From: Lachnospiraceae bacterium
GTDB lineage: Bacteria; Bacillota; Clostridia; Lachnospirales; Lachnospiraceae
Assembly (NCBI GenBank): GCA_024687125.1
Contig: JAILFA010000081.1
Span: 23,632 to 87,631 of the forward strand
DNA length: 64,000 nt
Reading direction: 5' to 3'
The translations under genes were made by a program, and so were the position numbers. The notes below the pieces were generated by a model that was given only the letters and a program-made list of their open reading frames with translations, did no database searches and was not told the DNA's origin. Each line of letters begins with the position of its first letter. Position 1 is the stretch's first letter. Below are positions 57,144-64,000 of the stretch, in pieces.

Positions 57144-59933
57144 ATGGGCAGATCAATATCCGATCATTCAGATGAAAAACCGTTGGGCAAGGTGATCCTG
57201 GCTGTCAAGGTCATCTTCTTTGTCGTACTGTTTATTTCCCTGGCCGGCCTTCTGTATTTCAGCAGCATTGACCGTTTCTCCTCCATTTCATACGGTGAGC
57301 CGACTTTTATCGAGGAATGGACGATGACGACGCCGGATGGTCAAGAGATCAGGGCAGCGAGTTCGTACAGGAACGAGGCAACCACCAGGGGAATCTTTAC
57401 GCTGCGTGCGCGTCTTCCGGAGAAGATCAAAGAGAATTCCTGGTTCTGCTTTATCGTCGGCGGGGATGTATCCGTTTATGTGAATGATGAGCTGCGGTCG
57501 GATTTTGTCGCTGCCAGGGATGTCGTGGTCCCCGGGGGATGCGTAAAGAGGTTTTATATGCGCGTCCCGCTGACATCTGAAGATGCCGGGGCCGAGATCA
57601 GGATCGACCGGATCGTTTCCACCAGATCGGGATATGTGTATCAGAACACGTTCATCGCAGACGATGCGGAGTTCTTCAAATTCATGATGTCGCACTACGG
57701 TCTGTCTTTCCTGCTGGAAGCGCTTCTTCTGATCTTTTCTGTTATTATCGTGCTCGTCAGTCTGGTCATGATGCTCCTTTACAGAAGACGGATCGAGATG
57801 CTGTACGGAGCAATGTCCATCCTTGTGATCGCAGGATGGCTGATCACGAATTCCTATCTGTATCCGTTCCTGTTCGGACATTATCATGTGGACGGTGTTA
57901 TGAACTATATGCTCTGCCTCATGATGCCGTTCTGCCTGGTGTTTTATCTGGATGCTCTCCAGCACGGAAGATACCGCAATATCATGCGTGTCGTCCTGTG
58001 TGTGGCGGCTCTCAATCTGCTTGTGTGGCCGGCGCTTCATTTTACCTCGGTGTTTCCGTTCCCGTCCGCGCTGCTCTATATCGATCTGTTCCTGGGCGTC
58101 GAACTGCTGATCGTTGCCGGGATCCTGATCGTGGATCTGATCCGCGGCGGCATGAAGGAGTATAAATATACCGCTGTCGGTCTTTCCGGATTCCTCATCT
58201 GCGGGGTCGGGGAGATCATCGTGCTCAATTTCCTCCCCGTGATCAACGGGGATGTCCTGATGCTCACGGGACTTGCCTTTATGCTGGCGCTGGCGGTGGT
58301 CCAGCAGATGTCTGATCTGCGCAGGGTACGCGAGGAAGGCCTTCGGGCGGTCGACCTGTCGGAAGCAAAGACGAAGTTCCTTGCCAGCATGTCCCATGAG
58401 ATCCGCACCCCGATCAACGCTGTTCTGGGCATGAACGAGATGATCCTGCGCGAAAACAAGGATCCCGTGATCGGGGAGTACGCGAGCAGCGTCAGGAGTT
58501 CTGGTCAGATGCTTCTGATGCTGGTGAACGATGTGCTGGATTTCTCCAAGATCGAAGCGGGCAAGATGGAGATCAACAGCGCGGCATTCCATTTTTCGTC
58601 GCTTCTTCGCGACATCATGCCGATGCTTCAGGAGAGAGCGTATGAAAAGAATCTGGATCTCAGGGTGGAACTTGTGAACGAGGTACCGGACGGACAGATC
58701 TCCGACGAATTCCGTATCCGGCAGATCCTGATCAATCTCATCAACAATGCGATCAAGTATACCGATGCCGGATCGGTGAGACTTCTGCTCGGCGGAGCTT
58801 ACACGAGCGAAGACTCGTATCGCCTTAGGATGAGTGTCAAAGACACCGGACGCGGGATCCGCGAGGAGGATCAGAAGCACCTCTTCGAAGCATTTACCCG
58901 CGCCGATGTCAAGAAGAACAGGAGCATAGAGGGGACCGGCCTGGGCCTTGCGATCGTTAAGAGCATCGTCGACTCCATGGGCGGAGAGATCTCTGTCGTC
59001 AGCAGATACGGTGAGGGTTCTGAGTTTATCGTTGAGCTTCCGGTAAAGGTCTCCGACAGAACGCCGCTCACCGAGGATTATGAGAAGAATTCTCAGAAAA
59101 CGTCTTCCGGCACCGGTGAATGCGATTATCTGGCACCGGATGCTTCGATCCTTGCCGTGGATGATAATCATTCGAATCTGAAGATCGTAAAGCTCTTCCT
59201 GAAACGTGTCGGCATCGTGCCTGAGCTGTGCGACAACGGAACCAAGGCGATCGAGCTCTGCAAACAAAAGAAGTATGACCTGATCCTGCTGGATCATATG
59301 ATGCCTGACCCGGACGGGATCAAGACGCTCGGGATCATCCGGAGCGAGGAGGATTCGATGAACAGGGACACGCCTGTCGTCGTCCTGACAGCCAATGCCA
59401 TCGCAGGGATCCGTCAGACATACACGGATGCGGGATTTGCGGATTATCTGACAAAGCCGATCGATTCGTCGCTCCTGGAGCAGACCATCAAGAAGTATCT
59501 TCCCGCGGAGAAGATCCTGCCGGCAGAGAAAGAGGAGCCTGCGGACCCGGATGTGATGATCTTTGAACCCCCAACGCTGCGGGAGTCGCTCGAGATGATC
59601 GACGGTCTGGATTATGAGGCGGCGCTGAACTATGCCGGCGGCGATGAAGAACTGCTCCGGGATGTCATCAGGATCATCGTCTCGGAATGTGATGAAAAGA
59701 TCAGCAATCTGCGCGAGAGCATCGCGTCAGAGGACTGGGAGAGATACAGCATTGAAACACACGCGGTCAAGGGGCTCCTCGCGTCGATCGGGTTAAAGAG
59801 CTTGAGCGACAGGGCAAGAAAGCATGAGTATGCCGGGAAAGACCGGGATGCCGGTTTTATCCTGTCGGACAGCGAAGGATTTATCAGTGCCTACAGGGAG
59901 GTCTGCGACCGGCTGAAGAGCATCCCGGCTTAG
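57144..59933 (+). CDS. Hybrid sensor histidine kinase (extracellular/TM sensor, HisKA, HATPase, REC, HPt)
   Basis: Multiple TM helices; MSHEIRTPINAVLGMNEMIL; NLINNAIKYTD; GTGLGLAIVKSIVDSMGG; REC ILAVDDNHSNLKIVKLFL...LILLDHMMPDPDG; HPt THAVKGLLASIG. Confidence 0.93.
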   Translation: MGRSISDHSDEKPLGKVILAVKVIFFVVLFISLAGLLYFSSIDRFSSISYGEPTFIEEWTMTTPDGQEIRAASSYRNEATTRGIFTLRARLPEKIKENSWFCFIVGGDVSVYVNDELRSDFVAARDVVVPGGCVKRFYMRVPLTSEDAGAEIRIDRIVSTRSGYVYQNTFIADDAEFFKFMMSHYGLSFLLEALLLIFSVIIVLVSLVMMLLYRRRIEMLYGAMSILVIAGWLITNSYLYPFLFGHYHVDGVMNYMLCLMMPFCLVFYLDALQHGRYRNIMRVVLCVAALNLLVWPALHFTSVFPFPSALLYIDLFLGVELLIVAGILIVDLIRGGMKEYKYTAVGLSGFLICGVGEIIVLNFLPVINGDVLMLTGLAFMLALAVVQQMSDLRRVREEGLRAVDLSEAKTKFLASMSHEIRTPINAVLGMNEMILRENKDPVIGEYASSVRSSGQMLLMLVNDVLDFSKIEAGKMEINSAAFHFSSLLRDIMPMLQERAYEKNLDLRVELVNEVPDGQISDEFRIRQILINLINNAIKYTDAGSVRLLLGGAYTSEDSYRLRMSVKDTGRGIREEDQKHLFEAFTRADVKKNRSIEGTGLGLAIVKSIVDSMGGEISVVSRYGEGSEFIVELPVKVSDRTPLTEDYEKNSQKTSSGTGECDYLAPDASILAVDDNHSNLKIVKLFLKRVGIVPELCDNGTKAIELCKQKKYDLILLDHMMPDPDGIKTLGIIRSEEDSMNRDTPVVVLTANAIAGIRQTYTDAGFADYLTKPIDSSLLEQTIKKYLPAEKILPAEKEEPADPDVMIFEPPTLRESLEMIDGLDYEAALNYAGGDEELLRDVIRIIVSECDEKISNLRESIASEDWERYSIETHAVKGLLASIGLKSLSDRARKHEYAGKDRDAGFILSDSEGFISAYREVCDRLKSIPA

Positions 59934-60790
59934 ACAAGCAGATATTTGATCGTCTCCAGGATGCTGCGGATCTGATATTTGACAAGAAAAGCGACATCGC
60001 TGTATTCCGCGTGATCGTTCTTGAGCTTTTCCGCAAGAGGCAGGACGTACTTTTCGGTCTCCGTGATGTACGCCTGCATCTTTTCTTTACTGAAGCATCT
60101 CGCCATCGTCGACACATTGTTGCAGCGGTCGATGATCTTGACTACACAGGCCTTCGGATTCTCAATGATGCCTGCGTAATACTTTTCTTTGGACTCTACA
60201 TGCGTCAGTCCGGGCTGCTCGGAAAAACTGACGAGAGAGACGATCTGTCTTACTTCATCGGAAAACGGCAGCTCCTCCGCGCTCACGCCGGTGTCCTCGA
60301 TGACATCGTGGAGCAGGATCGCGGAGAGGAGAGCGTCGTCGCGGATCCCCAGGGCATGCGCGTGGCAGGCCATCAGGAGCGGGTGGTTGATATAGAGAAT
60401 CTGTTCGGTCTGATATTTTCCCGGCTTGCGGAACTGACCGACATGTCGCTCGCGCATATAGTGAAGGGCACGGTATGTCTCTTCCAGGTTTTCGGTCAGC
60501 GCAAAGGAGCGCATGCGGGTATACATGTTCTCTTCGTGAAAGAGTCGGTCTCTGATGACGAGCCCGGATACACCGCCTGCCGGTTCATCCTCCGAGAGGA
60601 TCCTGGCGTAAGGGGTGTTGGTGATCTCCGCGATGCGGAGGAGGTTTTCCAGATCAGGCAGATTGCGGCCGGTCTCCCATTTGCCGACGGCCTGTACGCT
60701 GACACCGACTGCTTCCGCGAGCGATTCACGGGTGAGTCCCGCTTTTTTCCGGACTTCTGCGATGTGATTGCCGATGATCGTAAGATCCAT
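59930..60790 (-). CDS. XRE-family HTH fused to a SpoT/MESH1-like HD domain
   Basis: HTH IAEVRKKAGLTRESLAEAVGVSVQAVGKWETGRNLPDLENL; HD part HPLLMACHAHALGIRDDALLSAILLHDVIEDTGV and CVVKIIDRCNNVSTMA. Confidence 0.85.
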   Translation of the reverse strand: MDLTIIGNHIAEVRKKAGLTRESLAEAVGVSVQAVGKWETGRNLPDLENLLRIAEITNTPYARILSEDEPAGGVSGLVIRDRLFHEENMYTRMRSFALTENLEETYRALHYMRERHVGQFRKPGKYQTEQILYINHPLLMACHAHALGIRDDALLSAILLHDVIEDTGVSAEELPFSDEVRQIVSLVSFSEQPGLTHVESKEKYYAGIIENPKACVVKIIDRCNNVSTMARCFSKEKMQAYITETEKYVLPLAEKLKNDHAEYSDVAFLVKYQIRSILETIKYLLV

Positions 60791-61027
60791 GGTGTTTCAC
60801 CTCCCTGAAGAAAGCTGACGGATTACATCTACAGCATAGCATAGAGGGTGCCGGGGTAAAGCAACTGCCGGTTGCGCGGAGTGTAGCATTGGTTGTCCGA
60901 TGCGCATCATCAGTATAACATGGTTTCAGGAGGAATGGATACAGCGGATTTGCTGAAATTGACAATCTTCCGTAAACGTCATAAGATTTACTGTATCAGA
61001 GATTCCATAGGCGAAGGGAGAGCATTC

Positions 61028-61549
61028 ATGGGCAAGGTCGTTACCATAAAATGTCCCAGCTGCGGCGGTAAGGTTGAGCGCACGAACAATGAGTTTTTTG
61101 CGCGGTGTCCGTACTGCGACAACGAGGTTGCGTTCGACGAGATCCGTGAGGAGGCCCAGCTTGGGGAATACCGGGAAAAGCTCGACGCCTTCGAACGCGA
61201 TAATGACCGTGATCAGGCGAACCGACAGAACCTGAAGAACTGGCTCATGAAACGCAACATCATCTTAGGTGTCATGGGTGTCTGCAACTGCGCCGGTTTC
61301 AGTATTGTCGGATTTCATTCGGAATCCGTATCAGGGGTCGGTGCTTTTCTCGTCTTCATCGCTCTGTCCCTGTTCGTCGCTGCGCCCCCGCTTCTGGGAT
61401 CCTCTTATCCTGCGTACAACATCCTGTATGATAGAAAGGAAAGGGGCGGCAAGATCGTAATGTGGGTCAAAATGATCGCGATTTCCATTGCGGTCCTTCT
61501 TCTGTCAGCGTTTCTCGCATATATCATTTGCGAGGTGATCCTGAAATAG
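61028..61549 (+). CDS. Zinc-ribbon membrane protein, hypothetical
   Basis: KCPSCGGKVERTNNEFFARCPYCDNEVAF (two CxxC) and two to three TM helices; ATG 61028 inside a TTG ORF. Confidence 0.75.
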   Translation: MGKVVTIKCPSCGGKVERTNNEFFARCPYCDNEVAFDEIREEAQLGEYREKLDAFERDNDRDQANRQNLKNWLMKRNIILGVMGVCNCAGFSIVGFHSESVSGVGAFLVFIALSLFVAAPPLLGSSYPAYNILYDRKERGGKIVMWVKMIAISIAVLLLSAFLAYIICEVILK

Positions 61550-61565
61550 GAAAAAGGGGCGGATC

Positions 61566-61805
61566 ATGACCATTACAAAGCAGTATGAAAAAGAGGGTGA
61601 CAGATACTGGACGGTGGAGATCGCCGATGACCGCTTTGTCGATGTCAGAAGGAGCGATGCTACCGGCAATCTGTACATCATCAGAAACGATGACGGCCTG
61701 ACCGTGCATGACAGTGCCGGGAACTATTTCAGAGGTCATTCCTATGACGCCTATGAGCCGATCGGGCTCATCAACGAGATCCTTCTTAACGAAGTCGGGC
61801 AGTAG
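61566..61805 (+). CDS. Hypothetical protein
   Basis: 79 aa ORF with GGGGCGG-like RBS region; terminator overlaps its stop. Confidence 0.5.
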   Translation: MTITKQYEKEGDRYWTVEIADDRFVDVRRSDATGNLYIIRNDDGLTVHDSAGNYFRGHSYDAYEPIGLINEILLNEVGQ

Positions 61806-61829
61806 AGCTGCCTGACTTCGCCTGTTTTT
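61790..61829 (+). terminator. Rho-independent terminator overlapping the stop of the 61566 ORF
   Basis: CGAAGTCGGGCAG-tagag-CTGCCTGACTTCG followed by cctgttttt. Confidence 0.75.
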
Positions 61830-61867
61830 GTCTGGCTTCCCACATCTGTATCGAGGAGGTAACTGGT

Positions 61868-62779
61868 ATGGATTATTGTACGAAATGCGGAGCTCCGCTT
61901 AAGGAAGGTGCGGCATTCTGCTCGAAATGCGGCAATTCTGCCGCTGTTCAAAACACTCCTCGAAAAAAGTCTCATGCCTGGAGCGTGTTTCTGCTTTTGG
62001 GCTTGATCATTGGTGCTGCCGCAACAAGTATTGTCTGGAAGTTTTTCTTTTCAGCGCCTTCAAAAAATTATCACATCGATGATCAGATCGAAGGGAACGG
62101 ATATGACTCTTCGGAGGAAGCCGTAAAAGCTTATGTAGAGTATCTGAAAGCGGGAGATTTAAAGGGCGCGCTGTCTGTCTTTGCCGTTGAGTCATATGCG
62201 GAACACTTTGATCTTGAAGCGTATTATGAAAATTTAATGGCATATCAGCCATATGATTATGAGGGATACAGGATTCCATTGGCGGCAAGAACGGATCTGT
62301 CCAAACAGCTCAATAAGGAGAGCCGCAGAGGATATCTTGTAAAACAGATGTACATGCAGTATATGAATGCATTGGTCTCTGAATATGTTGACGATGAGAA
62401 GAAAAGCCAGTTTGATAACACGATGATCAGACTTTCTGACAAACGCGATGTAGATGATGTGCTGAGCTTCATAGAAATAGATCCGGGGCTCAAAAGCATT
62501 GAAATAAAGGCATCCCTTTCACCGGGTGACCTGGGTGTTTCTTCCCGGGATTCCCAAAAAACGTTTGCCCAGAATCGTGAGAAGACATGGGGTGCTGAAC
62601 AAGTGGATAGTGTCTCTCTGGATATTATGATAAATGAAAAAGAATACATATTGTTTATGACTACGGTATGTTACAACGGTAAGTGGTATGTCGCGGATTT
62701 CAATAATGCTGTCGGGTACAGCATGGGCGCATCAGCATTGCATGCCGGATTGGAATTCAAAGGAAGACCTTTGAGATGA
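61868..62779 (+). CDS. Zinc-ribbon plus single-TM protein, hypothetical
   Basis: YCTKCGAPLKEGAAFCSKCGNS zinc ribbon, TM, then an extracellular alpha/beta domain. Confidence 0.8.
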   Translation: MDYCTKCGAPLKEGAAFCSKCGNSAAVQNTPRKKSHAWSVFLLLGLIIGAAATSIVWKFFFSAPSKNYHIDDQIEGNGYDSSEEAVKAYVEYLKAGDLKGALSVFAVESYAEHFDLEAYYENLMAYQPYDYEGYRIPLAARTDLSKQLNKESRRGYLVKQMYMQYMNALVSEYVDDEKKSQFDNTMIRLSDKRDVDDVLSFIEIDPGLKSIEIKASLSPGDLGVSSRDSQKTFAQNREKTWGAEQVDSVSLDIMINEKEYILFMTTVCYNGKWYVADFNNAVGYSMGASALHAGLEFKGRPLR

Positions 62780-63903
62780 GACCATCTGACCAGAGAAAAG
62801 GGACGATCGGATGTCATTTGTTAGTGACTGTTTTTCTTGTTGTTCTTCTTGGGGCATGCGGTGTGACCGAACAGGATCATCAGGCTGGTGATGACAACAA
62901 GCTCTTTCATGAAAAAGAGGCACAGGATGACCAGACGATCTTTGGGAAAAGCAATACTGATACCAGTATTTTCAGTGGTTCAGCGTTCGATGGATACGAC
63001 GATAGTTTTGACGTATATAAGGATTATGAACCGGACAGCCGTATCATGAATCTGTCGCTGGCCGATGGCGCTTATGTTCAGATCGGCAATCATGTATTGG
63101 AACTCGGAAAATCGACTGTAAGAGATTTTATGAATGCCGGAGCAGATTTTTACAACTCAAAAGCCGAGTTCGGCAGTTATTATGGGCATCCGTCGCGCGA
63201 TCGGGAACTCAATGAGAAATGCCTGCAGGATTATCTGAATGAGTATAAGAAGGATGGAACAGTGATATTTCCCTGTTTTCTTTCCGGCTGGATCAGACTG
63301 GACCTTTCGAGTTTTGGACGAACTCTGATCGATGAAGATCCAGAAGATCCGATCGTAGACAGTGTAATGTTCGAGAACTATGCAGGAAATATAGAGAATC
63401 CGGAAACCTACCTGTACGGAGAGCCTGATTACAAGGATATTCGATCAATTTATGTGACCGGAGGGATCCGCTTTACCGGTCCGGTATCCACAATCCCGGA
63501 GACTTACGGAAAAGCGGAAATTGATGAGCATGGTGAGAAGGATGGGCATCAGTCTTGGAGTCGTGTATTTACAGCCGATTCACCTGATCCGGACTATACC
63601 TATTATTGTCAGGTGTTATCAAGGAATGATCATTGCTCCAGCCTTTATCTCAAGCTGAAAGACAGTCCGAACAGACCGATCGTAAGAGATGATACCATAC
63701 TGGACATCTTGAAGTCACATACCATTTTTAAGCTTTCTGAGATGGGAGACACAAATCCGTCCGAGACTGTAGATGATTATTTCTCTTATCAGATCGTTCG
63801 CTCGCAAAAGGAAACGGAGGAAGGGAACAGAAGATATCTTTATTATGCAAACATTTATGTAGTGTTTGCTCAACAACCCGCCCAACAAACAAGGTTGTTG
63901 TAG
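62776..63903 (+). CDS. Lipoprotein, hypothetical
   Basis: Signal peptide with LLGAC lipobox; overlaps the preceding gene by 4 bp. Confidence 0.75.
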   Translation: MRPSDQRKGTIGCHLLVTVFLVVLLGACGVTEQDHQAGDDNKLFHEKEAQDDQTIFGKSNTDTSIFSGSAFDGYDDSFDVYKDYEPDSRIMNLSLADGAYVQIGNHVLELGKSTVRDFMNAGADFYNSKAEFGSYYGHPSRDRELNEKCLQDYLNEYKKDGTVIFPCFLSGWIRLDLSSFGRTLIDEDPEDPIVDSVMFENYAGNIENPETYLYGEPDYKDIRSIYVTGGIRFTGPVSTIPETYGKAEIDEHGEKDGHQSWSRVFTADSPDPDYTYYCQVLSRNDHCSSLYLKLKDSPNRPIVRDDTILDILKSHTIFKLSEMGDTNPSETVDDYFSYQIVRSQKETEEGNRRYLYYANIYVVFAQQPAQQTRLL

Positions 63904-64000
63904 AATAAGTTTTTCGGCAGTTTAATCCGCCGTGTGCACCTTGACAAGATCGAAATCATAATAGAGAACAAAAAGCCATCTGCAAGGCGGTCAACGTTCA

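Noticed and set aside
57288-59297. 669 aa minus-strand ORF antisense to the second hybrid kinase
   Set aside because: His/Asp/Gln-rich shadow translation of a conserved kinase; no RBS or family support.

Overview
The window is bacterial chromosome, most likely from an anaerobic Firmicute of Lachnospiraceae/Clostridia type (inferred from gene content). Coding is dense and almost all on the + strand. I saw no CRISPR array, rRNA, transposase or prophage. Two accessory loci stand out. (1) ~4.0-14.8 kb is a type VII secretion (T7SSb-like) island: a FHA-containing EssC ATPase, a YukD/EsaB ubiquitin-like protein, five consecutive WXG100 proteins, and an Ala/Ser/Thr-rich repeat protein. It is preceded by three tandem paralogous coiled-coil/TM proteins sharing an N-terminal 'EETAALFVSA' motif. 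No EsaA, EssA or EssB is recognisable in the window. (2) ~43.8-51.5 kb is a sulfur locus: a divergent Rrf2 regulator, then MetY-like PLP enzyme, ThiS-like carrier ending in -GGGRA, ThiF/MoeB-like E1, JAMM peptidase, TusA-like protein, a MoaD-ThiF-rhodanese triple fusion, a Family 2A encapsulin shell protein, and a SufS-type cysteine desulfurase with a ~115-130 aa N-terminal extension (the expected encapsulin cargo). This looks like an encapsulated sulfur source wired to a protein-thiocarboxylate amino-acid pathway. The rest is mostly housekeeping: ilvN-ilvC-leuCD-ilvE with an embedded YfhO/CsbB-like pair, rqcH, uxaB, yicC-gmk-rpoZ-rimO-pgsA, a GlpA/GlpB/DUF1667-like oxidoreductase trio, pepT, gpmI, secG, smpB and ssrA. 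There are also several signalling genes: two hybrid kinases, FHA-GGDEF, GGDEF-EAL, and an HTH-SpoT-like HD fusion. All assignments come from reading the sequence and recalling family motifs; no database search was run.
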